Notes: generated by a model from the letters alone, not told the origin. Numbered from the stretch's first letter, positions 1 through 7,127 are shown. The stretch is DNA of 8,278 bases from SKVL01 sp964559575 (GCA_964559575.1 CAZLGQ010000024.1:1-8278), one strand, 5' to 3'. Numbers and translations: made by a program.

Positions 1-30
1 ACATCAAATTTAATTAAAAAATATTTATGA

Positions 31-36
31 TACAAT
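31..36 (+). promoter_or_regulatory. Candidate -10 element of the glucosidase gene
   Basis: TACAAT lies 10 bases before the ATG at 47. A start point 6 to 8 bases downstream would give an mRNA leader of only a few bases. No convincing -35 element is visible in the few bases available upstream, and the window edge cuts the region. Such hexamers are common by chance in AT-rich DNA. Confidence 0.25.
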
Positions 37-46
37 TTCTTTTGAT

Positions 47-1681
47 ATGTCAAAAAAAGAAAATGAAATTTTAAACCTAGAATGGTGGTCTTCGGCTATA
101 ATCTATCAAATTTACCCTCTTAGCTTTAAAGATACTACAGATAATGGTCGTGGAGATTTAAAAGGTATTATTAAAAATCTTGATTATTTAAAGGGTACTA
201 ATAGATCTCTAGATATAGATGTGATCTGGATGAATCCCATTAACCCCTCTCCTAAAAAGGATCACGGTTATGATGTAGCCGATTACTACGATATAGATCC
301 GGAACTTGGCGATCTTGAAACATTTGATCTTTTAGTAAAGGAAGCCAATAAACGTGGAATAAAAATAATGATGGACTATGTTTTAAATCATACTTCCTCA
401 CAAAATCCATGGTTTTTAGAATCCCGATCCTCAAAAGATAATCCCAAATCGAATTGGTATATATGGCTAGACCCTAAACCGGATGGTTCTCCACCTAATA
501 ACTGGCTTTCGGTTTTTGGCGGTTCAGCTTGGACATTTGATGAAAACCGTAAACAGTACTATATGCATAGTTTTCTATCTGATCAACCGGATCTCAATTG
601 GCGAAATCCCGAGGTTGTAGAAGAAATGAAGAATGTTCTTCTTTTCTGGTTAAATAAAGGAGTTAGTGGTTTTAGAGCAGATGCAATCGAACACCTATAC
701 AAAGATAAAGAGTTTAGAGATGAACCTCAAAACCCTCATCATAATCCAAAAACCGACAATCCTTACGATGCTTTGATCCACACTTACAGCAGAAATCAAA
801 TGGATGAAATTACAAAAACAATTAAAGAGTTTGATGATCTTTTAGATGGAAAAGAACAGAATTTAATGGTTAATGAAGTTTGGGCTAAACCAGAAGATCT
901 CTCCTACTTACATAACGCTTCTGAAAAAAAACTATGTGTTCCTTTGAATTTAAACCTTATACATACCCCTTGGCAAGCTAATAATTTTAAAAAACTTATA
1001 GACAACTATGACCAACTCTTAGGTAAAGACAACTGGCCGAACTATGTTATTGGCAATCACGATGTTAGTAGAGTAATAGATAGAATAGGTATTTCTAAAG
1101 CCAAAACCGCCGCCTTATTACTCTTAACTCTAAGGGGTACTCCTTTTATTTACTATGGAGATGAAATAGGTATGGGTAATGCATATATTCCGGACGAACT
1201 TATACAAGATCCTTGGAAAAAACAAGTACCGGAAATAGAAATAGACAGAGATGTAGCAAGAACTCCAATGCAATGGAACACTGATCCAAATGCCGGTTTT
1301 TCTATTAGTAACCCATGGTTACCGGTGTGTCATAATTATAAAGAAATAAATGTAGAAAAAGAACTGGAAGATCCCGATTCAATACTAAACACCTATCGTT
1401 CTTTAATTAAAATCCGTCGCCGATCAACAGCTTTAACCAAAGGAAAATATTGCCCTTTAGAATCAGGAAATGAAAATGTTTTAGCTTATTTAAGAGAATA
1501 TGAAAACGAAAAAATACTGATCGTGATCAATTTTTCAGACGAAAAAGAAAAAGTTTCTCTTAATATAGCAGAAGCTGAAACTATTTTTAGTACTTGTAAA
1601 GATAGAGATCTAAACACCAAAAAAGAATTAGAAGATCTGGAACTAAAAGGTAATGAGGGGTGTATATTTAAATTAAAATAA
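47..1681 (+). CDS. GH13 family alpha-glucosidase (oligo-alpha-glucosidase type)
   Basis: A cytoplasmic glycoside hydrolase that should release glucose from the non-reducing end of short alpha-glucans. All GH13 conserved regions are present: DYVLNH (residues 110-115), QPDLNW (180-185), GFRADAIEH (208-216) with nucleophile D212, NEVW (276-279) with acid/base E277, and IGNHD (335-339) with D339. RGTPFIYYGDEIGM (363-376) and RTPMQW (405-410) are typical of the oligo-1,6-glucosidase/alpha-glucosidase/trehalulose-forming group. The residue after the nucleophile is Ala; in this group Ala favours alpha-1,4 and Val favours alpha-1,6 linkages, so maltose-type substrates are inferred. The length of 544 aa is normal and includes a short C-terminal beta domain. 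There is no signal peptide. The ATG at 47 places the usual WW..YQIYP start about 12 residues in. No Shine-Dalgarno sequence is seen. The stop codon lies inside the convergent transporter gene. Exact specificity (alpha-glucosidase, oligo-1,6-glucosidase or a transglucosidase) cannot be fixed by eye. Confidence 0.9.
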   Translation: MSKKENEILNLEWWSSAIIYQIYPLSFKDTTDNGRGDLKGIIKNLDYLKGTNRSLDIDVIWMNPINPSPKKDHGYDVADYYDIDPELGDLETFDLLVKEANKRGIKIMMDYVLNHTSSQNPWFLESRSSKDNPKSNWYIWLDPKPDGSPPNNWLSVFGGSAWTFDENRKQYYMHSFLSDQPDLNWRNPEVVEEMKNVLLFWLNKGVSGFRADAIEHLYKDKEFRDEPQNPHHNPKTDNPYDALIHTYSRNQMDEITKTIKEFDDLLDGKEQNLMVNEVWAKPEDLSYLHNASEKKLCVPLNLNLIHTPWQANNFKKLIDNYDQLLGKDNWPNYVIGNHDVSRVIDRIGISKAKTAALLLLTLRGTPFIYYGDEIGMGNAYIPDELIQDPWKKQVPEIEIDRDVARTPMQWNTDPNAGFSISNPWLPVCHNYKEINVEKELEDPDSILNTYRSLIKIRRRSTALTKGKYCPLESGNENVLAYLREYENEKILIVINFSDEKEKVSLNIAEAETIFSTCKDRDLNTKKELEDLELKGNEGCIFKLK

Positions 1682-2971
1682 CCAAGCTAATATTAAAAGA
1701 ACAGAAACCGGAATAGGTAAATATCTAACAACAGAAACCGTAACAGAGGCAAGTTTTTTCCATTCTGTTCCAAAACCTTCAACAAGATCAGTTTTAGAAA
1801 TACTCCAACTTATAATAGCTCCTCCAACTATACCTGAAGTTACCACTATCTGATTAGCAGCAAACATATCAAGTATTTCTAAAAACGGCCTTCCTATCAT
1901 AGAAAATTCCATGGGAGTAAAACTCAAAGCCGCCAATGTTCCCAAGGGTACCAAAGGAGCAAAAGAAGCAAATGTTGCTTTTGCTTGAGAAAAACCAAAT
2001 TCCTCCCTTATGGCTGTTTTTACAACTTGCATTCCCGCAATACAAGAACTTATAGCCGCTAAAAAGAATAAACAGAAAAACAAAATAGCAACAAATGGCC
2101 CAAATGGAATTATGGAAAAGGCATAAGGAAGAGTGGTAAAAGCTAACTCTGTTCCTTCAGCCGGATTTAGTCCAAATGTAAAAACAATAGGAAATAACAT
2201 AAGTCCGGCTATTAAAGCAATAGAGGTTTCGATAATAGCCACCCAACCGGCAGACCAAGGAAGGTTAGTTCCTTTTTTCATAAAACTTCCATAAGTTATT
2301 AAATAGCCCTGCCCTACAGCTAAAGAATAAAAAGCTTGACCGAAAGCCAAAAGCCAAACAGTTGGATTTAAAAAATCTGAAAAATTAGGATTAAAAAGAA
2401 AACTCATAGCCTCACCTCTTCCTTCAAGAGTTAAACTGTAAATAGTAAGAAGAACTATAACAACAATAAGTACCGGCATTAGTATTTTAGCAAACCACTC
2501 TATCATTTTTACTCCACGCATAACCACAAAAGAAGTAAGGGCAACAACTATAAAGAAATACCATAAGGAAGCATAACCACTTGTAAATTCTGAAAATGAA
2601 GGCAACTCCCCTTGAATACTCTCCACAGCAAAACCCAAAGTCCAACCTGTAATAACTAAGTAATAACTCATTATTATCAAAGTCAACAGAACCACCAGCC
2701 AACCTACAAGAGCTGCTTTTTTCATGATTTTTCTAAAAGTACGTATAGGACTTCCTCTTTCAGCACGACCGGCACTTATCTCTAAGATCATTAAAGGTAT
2801 CCCCATCGTAATAACCGCTAGAATATAAGCTATAATAAAAGCACCACCTCCATTTTCTCCGGCAAGATAAGGAAAACGCCAAATATTACCAAGACCTACC
2901 GCAGCAGCTGCAGTAGCAAAAATAAAAGCTTTTTCTGATGACCAATAAACACGACGAAAAGTATGTGACAT
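1673..2971 (-). CDS. Sodium-dependent amino-acid transporter, NSS/SNF (LeuT-fold) family
   Basis: An inner-membrane symporter expected to import an amino acid, possibly a hydrophobic one, with Na+. The TM1 signature AVGLGNIWRFPYLAGENGGG (residues 24-43) is the family hallmark; N29 aligns with LeuT N27 of the Na1 site. TM6 carries GQAFYSLAVGQG (211-222), with S216 at the LeuT T254 position. TM8 carries LAAISSCIAGMQ (304-315), with A305, S308 and S309 matching the LeuT Na2 ligands A351, T354 and S355. About 11 hydrophobic segments in 432 residues fit prokaryotic members such as MhsT and Tyt1, which lack the twelfth helix. The N-terminus is short and cytosolic, with RR before TM1. The ATG at 2971 is the only good start and has no Shine-Dalgarno; TATTTT lies seven bases upstream. 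A terminator-like hairpin sits 60 to 110 bases upstream on the same strand. The last nine bases overlap the glucosidase gene. The substrate cannot be named; an amino acid is the family norm. Confidence 0.93.
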   Translation of the reverse strand: MSHTFRRVYWSSEKAFIFATAAAAVGLGNIWRFPYLAGENGGGAFIIAYILAVITMGIPLMILEISAGRAERGSPIRTFRKIMKKAALVGWLVVLLTLIIMSYYLVITGWTLGFAVESIQGELPSFSEFTSGYASLWYFFIVVALTSFVVMRGVKMIEWFAKILMPVLIVVIVLLTIYSLTLEGRGEAMSFLFNPNFSDFLNPTVWLLAFGQAFYSLAVGQGYLITYGSFMKKGTNLPWSAGWVAIIETSIALIAGLMLFPIVFTFGLNPAEGTELAFTTLPYAFSIIPFGPFVAILFFCLFFLAAISSCIAGMQVVKTAIREEFGFSQAKATFASFAPLVPLGTLAALSFTPMEFSMIGRPFLEILDMFAANQIVVTSGIVGGAIISWSISKTDLVEGFGTEWKKLASVTVSVVRYLPIPVSVLLILAWLF

Positions 2972-3030
2972 AACTTATAAAATATTTTTTGTTATAATTA
3001 TTTAATAATAAAAATAATATCAGATCTTTT

Positions 3031-3078
3031 AAAAAAAGATAACCTCTTTTTTTATAACCTATAATAAAAGAGGTTATA
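3031..3078 (-). terminator. Terminator-like hairpin with an alternative pairing, upstream of the transporter
   Basis: On the minus strand the arm at 3077-3066 pairs perfectly over 12 bp with 3050-3039 (ATAACCTCTTTT with AAAAGAGGTTAT), and a run of seven T follows within two bases. The same first arm can instead pair over 8 bp with 3060-3053 (TATAACCT with AGGTTATA), so the two hairpins exclude each other. On the plus strand no T run follows. The position before the transporter start suggests a transcription attenuator, but it could equally be a plain terminator against antisense transcription. Confidence 0.5.
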
Positions 3079-3148
3079 GTTTGATAAAATAATTATTATA
3101 TTAAAATTAACAAAGCTATGAAAAATCATTTAACTTTACAAAATACAA

Positions 3149-3176
3149 TTGACAAATAAAACTTTTTTGGCATTAT
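3149..3176 (+). promoter_or_regulatory. Candidate sigma70-type promoter upstream of the ATP-grasp gene
   Basis: A perfect -35 hexamer TTGACA (3149-3154) is followed after 16 bases by CATTAT (3171-3176), or after 17 by ATTATT. Transcription from here would start near 3183 and give a leader of about 94 bases before the ATG at 3277. The -35 match is the best in the window; the -10 match is moderate. Confidence 0.4.
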
Positions 3177-3261
3177 TACAAAATATTAAAATTTTTAAAA
3201 AAATTACCTAAGTTTCTAATCTAGAAAGTATATTAAAAATAAACAGATAACCGCATTTAAG

Positions 3262-3267
3262 CGATAA
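3262..3267 (+). promoter_or_regulatory. Candidate start-proximal -10 element of the ATP-grasp gene
   Basis: GATAAT, one mismatch from TATAAT, ends nine bases before the ATG at 3277, so a transcript initiated here would begin at or within a few bases of the start codon. No clear -35 element lies 16 to 18 bases upstream. It could be an alternative to the TTGACA promoter further up. Confidence 0.35.
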
Positions 3268-3276
3268 TTCTATCTT

Positions 3277-4557
3277 ATGTCACAAAAACCAGAAAAAAAC
3301 ATCATTTTGTTAGTTTCTCTTGGAGCCCCATCTATAATAAAAGAATTCAAAGAAAGTGACCAGTTAAAAAACTGTCGCTTAGCCCTCATCCATCAAGAAA
3401 AAGCTAAAACAAAAAAACAAAAGGAACTATTAGAAATGTTTGATATTGTTATACGTTGTAATTTAAATTCAAATGACGCCATAACCAAAGAATTAAAACC
3501 TTATGAAAAAGAACTACTAGCTATAACCTGTAGAGGAGATGTCAATATTCCTTTTTTCCAAAAAGTTATACCTCATGTCCCCTATCTTAGAACACCCACA
3601 ACCGAGTCTCTTGAATGGTCAACAAATAAACTGAAAATGAGAAGACGTTTTTCCGCATACGATTCATCAATAACACCTAAATTTATGGTGGTTAATGATG
3701 CTAGTAAAGAAACCTTGAAAAAAATAGAAGAAAAAGTCGGATTTCCTTTAATAATAAAACCCGTAGGTTTAGCTTCAAGTCTATTAGTAAGCATAGCTTA
3801 CTACAAAGAAGAGATGGAGATATCGTTAAATAAAACCTTACGTAAAATACAAAAACTACACAAAGAATTAAACGGTCGCGGTGATTTCCAAATTTTAGTT
3901 GAACAGTTTATAGATGGAAATATGTACTCAGTTGATGCACATGTAGGATCAAGAGGTGCTGTATACTTTAACCCTTTTGTTCATATTAAAACCGGTAAAT
4001 CAGTAGGTTTTGATGACTTTTTCAGCTATCAACAGACCACACCTGCAAAATTACATAAAAACAGCATAAAAGATGCCCAAGAAGTAAGTATAAAAGCAAT
4101 TAGAGCACTCAAATTAAGAAGTGTAACTGCTCACATAGAATTACTGCAGACAGAAAACGGATGGAAAGTTATAGAAGTAGGACCAAGAATAGGTGGCTTT
4201 AGAAATCTAATGTACAAATTATCCTATGGAATAGACACCACAGCAAACGACATTGCTGTAAGGGCCCCGAAGAAATTAAACATTCCCAAAAAAGAACAAG
4301 GTTACACTACCGTACTTAAATTTTACCCCAAGGAAGAAGGTGTAATAAAAAATATGACAGGAATTAAAAAAGTTAAAGAACTAAAATCCTTCCACTCAGC
4401 TAAAGAAAATAAAAAAATAGGAGATCGTGCTATTTTTGCAAAACACGGTGGAAAAGAAATATTTAGAGTAATTCTATTCAATGAGAAACGTTGCGAGCTA
4501 CTAGCTGACATAAGAAGGTGTGAGCAAATGGTTGAGATAAAAACAAATAAGTCCTGA
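3277..4557 (+). CDS. ATP-grasp family carboxylate-amine ligase
   Basis: The protein has an ATP-grasp fold, which activates a carboxylate as an acyl phosphate and joins it to an amine or amino acid. The N-terminal about 120 residues resemble a pre-ATP-grasp domain. The ATP-binding lysine is seen in FPLIIKPVG (residues 157-164), the hinge acid in LVEQFIDG (207-214), and the metal-binding acids in HIELL (286-290) and IEVGPRIGG (299-307). Most relatives have ENPR/EINPRxGG in that last motif; here Gly replaces the usual Asn, which could alter Mg coordination. The organisation resembles the PurK/carbamoyl-phosphate-synthetase/L-amino-acid-ligase (BacD-like) superfamily. The Mur-type ligase gene begins 26 bases downstream and is probably co-transcribed, so the two may act in sequence on one peptide product. 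The protein is soluble with no signal peptide. It is the only gene in the window ending in TGA. The substrate is unknown. Confidence 0.8.
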   Translation: MSQKPEKNIILLVSLGAPSIIKEFKESDQLKNCRLALIHQEKAKTKKQKELLEMFDIVIRCNLNSNDAITKELKPYEKELLAITCRGDVNIPFFQKVIPHVPYLRTPTTESLEWSTNKLKMRRRFSAYDSSITPKFMVVNDASKETLKKIEEKVGFPLIIKPVGLASSLLVSIAYYKEEMEISLNKTLRKIQKLHKELNGRGDFQILVEQFIDGNMYSVDAHVGSRGAVYFNPFVHIKTGKSVGFDDFFSYQQTTPAKLHKNSIKDAQEVSIKAIRALKLRSVTAHIELLQTENGWKVIEVGPRIGGFRNLMYKLSYGIDTTANDIAVRAPKKLNIPKKEQGYTTVLKFYPKEEGVIKNMTGIKKVKELKSFHSAKENKKIGDRAIFAKHGGKEIFRVILFNEKRCELLADIRRCEQMVEIKTNKS

Positions 4558-4583
4558 TCCTTTATTATTCTTTAATTAAGGAT

Positions 4584-5891
4584 ATGAATAAAAAAAATCC
4601 TACTATAATATCTATTACCGGAACCAAAGGCAAAACCACCATTGCCAGACTTTTAGAAGAGGTTTACACAAAGTCAAAAAGAGAAACTCTGCTAGTAGAT
4701 ACCCACGGTCATTACTTAAACCAAAAAAGAAAAAGTACAGATAAAGACAGTTTAAAAACTTTTGGCATAATCCCAACAGTCTGTCCGGGACGTTTTCTTT
4801 ATGAAATAAAAAATAAAAGTAACTCTGTAGCAATACTGGAAACATCTATTGGTTCTTCAGGTCCTGCCGGTATAGGTTACAAATCTCACGATATTGGAAT
4901 AATAACGAATATTTTTGAAGATCATATAGGAAGGAGGATAAAAACAAAAGAATCACTGGCAAGAAAGAAAGGTTACATATTCCGTCAAGTAAAAACAGAC
5001 GGGGTTTTAGTATTTAATGCTGATGATCCATATATAAACAAAATAGTAATGGAAAGGTCAAAAAAAAGAATCCAAAAAAGAAATATTGAATTAATACCTG
5101 TTGGATTTGATTTTTCCAATTTTAAAATAAAAAAACACCTTAAAAAAGGAGGAGAAGCAATAACCAAAAAAGGAAACCATTTAATTTTAATCTCTTCTAA
5201 AAAAGAAACTAAATTAATGAACCTATCTTATGTGGAATGGACATTTTGGGGAAAATATGAACCTGCAGTAATTAATTTAATGTTAACTATTGCTTGTCTA
5301 TATAAAGAACAAAAAAAATTTACATTAAAAACTAAAAAGATCCTTGAAAAATATAAACCATCAGAAAAAAATTACGGAAGACTTTTATGCTATAAAAACA
5401 AAAAAAGGAATCTGTCAGTTATTGTTGATTATGCTCATGAAAAAAACTCCATAAAAGCTATAGGATCCTTAGCTCAAAATATTTCTAAAAATAAAACAAT
5501 TGGAATAGTATGTTTTAATCCAGACAGAACAGATGAACAGATAAAAAACTATGCTCTTGAAACATCAAATATTTTTGATGTTACTATAATATATGACAAA
5601 ATAGATGGAATAAACAGAAAACCTGAAAAAGACAAAAGAAAAATATATTATAGAAACATCGGAGAAACTTCCAATATTATTTATAAAAAAATGAAAGTCC
5701 ACACTCTAAAACCAAATAAAGTTTATAAAAAAATACAGGAAAAAGAAGCGATTGAAAAAGCTTTTAAAATTTCAGATAAAAACGATGTTATTATTCACGT
5801 CTTTGGAAATGATGGTTTAAAAAGTATAGAGATGTTAAAAAATACAATGGATCTAAAAAGATGTTCAAATAAAGAAGTGGTAAAAAGTTAA
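4584..5891 (+). CDS. Mur ligase family protein (cyanophycin/poly-gamma-glutamate synthetase-like)
   Basis: An ATP-dependent amide ligase of the Mur fold. The P-loop GTKGKTT is at residues 13-19. ETSIGSSGPAGIGY (86-99) leads into IGIITNIFEDHIG (104-116), which resembles the TNI..DHLG segment of CphA and of CapB/PgsB. LARKKGYIF (125-133) occupies the place of the carbamylated-lysine motif, with K129 the likely residue, and NADDP (145-149) is canonical. The C-terminal Mur domain shows YGRLL (264-268) and DYAHEKNSI (282-290), the counterpart of DYAHNP. At 435 aa it is close to single-domain Mur ligases and lacks the UDP-MurNAc-binding N-terminal domain of MurC to MurF, so it is unlikely to be a normal peptidoglycan enzyme. 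It lies just behind the ATP-grasp gene. AAGGA directly abuts the ATG (two bases between AGG and ATG), too close for a normal Shine-Dalgarno. Unusually rich in lysine. The added amino acid and the acceptor are unknown. Confidence 0.8.
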   Translation: MNKKNPTIISITGTKGKTTIARLLEEVYTKSKRETLLVDTHGHYLNQKRKSTDKDSLKTFGIIPTVCPGRFLYEIKNKSNSVAILETSIGSSGPAGIGYKSHDIGIITNIFEDHIGRRIKTKESLARKKGYIFRQVKTDGVLVFNADDPYINKIVMERSKKRIQKRNIELIPVGFDFSNFKIKKHLKKGGEAITKKGNHLILISSKKETKLMNLSYVEWTFWGKYEPAVINLMLTIACLYKEQKKFTLKTKKILEKYKPSEKNYGRLLCYKNKKRNLSVIVDYAHEKNSIKAIGSLAQNISKNKTIGIVCFNPDRTDEQIKNYALETSNIFDVTIIYDKIDGINRKPEKDKRKIYYRNIGETSNIIYKKMKVHTLKPNKVYKKIQEKEAIEKAFKISDKNDVIIHVFGNDGLKSIEMLKNTMDLKRCSNKEVVKS

Positions 5892-5951
5892 ATTAAGTTT
5901 GAAAAAAGGTAAAAAAATTGGTAAAGTTTCTACTATATTAAAAACTTATAT

Positions 5952-5957
5952 TAAAAT
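5952..5957 (+). promoter_or_regulatory. Candidate -10 element of infC
   Basis: TAAAAT ends 12 bases before the GTG start at 5970, the same spacing as the better-supported promoter in front of rpmI. No clear -35 is visible, and the 78-bp gap after the Mur ligase gene has no terminator hairpin, so read-through from the ligase genes is also possible. Confidence 0.2.
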
Positions 5958-5969
5958 TACACAAAACTT

Positions 5970-6488
5970 GTGGCAAAAAACTCATCAATTAAAATAAACA
6001 ACAACATAAGATCCTCTGAATTAATGGTTATAAACCAAGAAGGAGAACGTATTGGTGTACTATCTTTAGAAAAAGCTTTAAAAATGGCTGAAGAAGCTGA
6101 ATTAGATCTTGTAGAAATAGCTCCAAATACAGAACCACCGGTAGCAAAAATAATGAGTTACGGTAAATACCAATACGATCAAAAGAAAAAAGCACAAAAA
6201 GCAAAAGCAAGAACTCATTCTGTTGAAACCAAAGCTATACAGATAAAACCGGGAACCGGAGAAAACGATCTAACTTTAAAGGCAAAGAAAATTTCTACTT
6301 GGCTAAAAAAAGGAAACAGAGTAAGAGTGGAACTTTTTCTTCGTGGACGTTCAAAATATATGGAAAAAGATTTCTTAGAAAAAAGACTGCAAAGAATTTT
6401 AGATCTTATTTCAGAAAAATACAAGATAGCTGATGGTCCTAAAAAAAGTCCAAAAGGTTTAGCAGTTATAGTTGAAAAGGATTCTTAA
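5970..6488 (+). CDS. infC: Translation initiation factor IF-3
   Basis: Binds the 30S subunit, keeps the subunits apart and checks initiator tRNA and start-codon pairing. The IF3-N domain is at residues about 8-77 (KINNNIRSSELMVI; LDLVEIAPNTEPPVAKIMSYGKYQY). A lysine-rich linker leads to IF3-C from about 84 (KAIQIKPGTGENDLTLKAK; RVRVELFLRGR), which ends in GLAVIVEKDS. The length of 172 aa is normal. GTG at 5970 is the only non-ATG start in the window and is chosen because it leaves a seven-residue lead before the conserved N-domain and no upstream in-frame start fits. In E. coli infC uses the rare AUU and is autoregulated through start-codon proofreading; whether GTG gives weaker control here is a guess. 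First gene of the conserved infC-rpmI-rplT cluster. No Shine-Dalgarno. Confidence 0.97.
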   Translation: MAKNSSIKINNNIRSSELMVINQEGERIGVLSLEKALKMAEEAELDLVEIAPNTEPPVAKIMSYGKYQYDQKKKAQKAKARTHSVETKAIQIKPGTGENDLTLKAKKISTWLKKGNRVRVELFLRGRSKYMEKDFLEKRLQRILDLISEKYKIADGPKKSPKGLAVIVEKDS

Positions 6489-6519
6489 ACTTTTTAAAAA
6501 CAAAAAAAGCTTATAGGGG

Positions 6520-6547
6520 TTGAAAAAAAAAGAAAATTGTGTAATAC
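6520..6547 (+). promoter_or_regulatory. Candidate promoter between infC and rpmI
   Basis: TTGAAA (6520-6525), 16 bases, then TAATAC (6542-6547). The start point would fall near 6554, only about six bases before the rpmI ATG at 6560. The two ribosomal-protein genes could therefore be transcribed separately from infC with an almost leaderless mRNA. A long L20-binding leader such as those of E. coli and B. subtilis has no room after this promoter. Confidence 0.45.
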
Positions 6548-6559
6548 TTTCCACTCAAT

Positions 6560-6754
6560 ATGAAAGGAAATAAATCATTTTTAAAAAGAATAAAAGTTAC
6601 AAAAACAGGTAAAATGTTACATAGACCTATTGGTCAATGTCATTTTAACTCTAAAGAATCTTCTGAAAAGACTATGGAAAAAAGAGGTCTAAAAAAAACT
6701 TCTTTTAGTTCCAGAATTAAAAGAAGATTTTTACCTAAGGTTTCTAATAAATAA
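6560..6754 (+). CDS. rpmI: 50S ribosomal protein L35
   Basis: A small basic protein of the large ribosomal subunit. Residues 6-22 (FLKRIKVTKTGKMLHRP) match the family core KRFKVTGSGKLKRR, followed by the basic stretch ending in RIKRRFLPKV (53-62), the usual C-terminus. At 64 aa it is full length apart from the missing PKMKT-type lead residues, which is common in reduced lineages. The gene sits in the invariant position between infC and rplT, two bases before the latter. No Shine-Dalgarno precedes the ATG. Confidence 0.95.
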   Translation: MKGNKSFLKRIKVTKTGKMLHRPIGQCHFNSKESSEKTMEKRGLKKTSFSSRIKRRFLPKVSNK

Positions 6755-6756
6755 AT

Positions 6757-7104
6757 ATGACTAGAGTAAAAAAGGGATTAAACGCCATAAAACAACGTAG
6801 ATCTATTCTTAATAAAACAAAAGGATACCGTTTTGATAGATCAAGAAAAGAAAGAGCTGCAAGAGAAGCGGTATATCATAGTGCCACCTATTCTTTTGAT
6901 CACAGACGAGATAAAAAAGGAGACTTTAGACGTTTATGGAATATAAGAATAAATGCTTCCGTTAGAAAATATGATCTTTCTTACAGCACTTTCATTAAAA
7001 AACTTACCGATAAAAAAATCGGAATTAACAGAAAAATGCTATCAAGTATAGCAAAAGAAAATCCTAACGCATTTGAACGTATAATAAAAGAGATTTCTTC
7101 TTAA
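6757..7104 (+). CDS. rplT: 50S ribosomal protein L20
   Basis: Binds 23S rRNA early in large-subunit assembly and in several bacteria represses its own operon. MTRVKKGLNAIKQRRSIL at the N-terminus is the standard basic extension. KGYRFDRSR (23-31), RRDKKGDFRRLWNIRINA (50-67) and LSYSTFIKKL (74-83) are signature L20 segments, and the length of 115 aa is typical. It starts two bases after the rpmI stop, so translational coupling is likely, since no Shine-Dalgarno is seen. A strong terminator begins 23 bases after the stop. No L20-binding leader mimicking 23S rRNA was recognised upstream. Confidence 0.97.
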   Translation: MTRVKKGLNAIKQRRSILNKTKGYRFDRSRKERAAREAVYHSATYSFDHRRDKKGDFRRLWNIRINASVRKYDLSYSTFIKKLTDKKIGINRKMLSSIAKENPNAFERIIKEISS

Positions 7105-7127
7105 TTAATAAAGAAAATAAAAATTAT

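Larger units (their letters stand above)
2972..3276. other. Divergent intergenic region with regulatory signals, no gene
   Basis: This 305-bp spacer separates the transporter and ATP-grasp start codons. It is extremely AT-rich. It holds the competing hairpins at 3031-3078, a perfect TATAAT on the minus strand at 3100-3095 that could launch the transporter leader, a TTGACA-type promoter on the plus strand at 3149-3176, and GATAAT at 3262-3267. One 13-codon plus-strand reading frame starts at 3118 but has no support as a gene. Confidence 0.6.

Noticed and set aside
1701..1740. Direct repeat ACAGAAACCG, two copies 30 bases apart
   Set aside because: It encodes two similar TVSV/PVSV turns in the last transporter helices and is explained by the protein sequence.
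3118..3159. A 13-codon frame with ATG at 3118
   Set aside because: Too short, runs over the TTGACA element, and has no supporting signal.
4555..4560. Recoding of UGA as glycine or tryptophan
   Set aside because: TGA serves as the stop of the ATP-grasp gene, and all eight genes read at full family length with no in-frame TGA.
252..6424. Open frames of 60 to 76 codons inside the larger genes on the opposite strand or other frames (252-434, 2487-2702, 3582-3794, 4323-4511, 4615-4845, 4985-5167, 6028-6210, 6215-6424)
   Set aside because: Each lies wholly within a gene with a recognisable protein family and shows no motif or start signal of its own.
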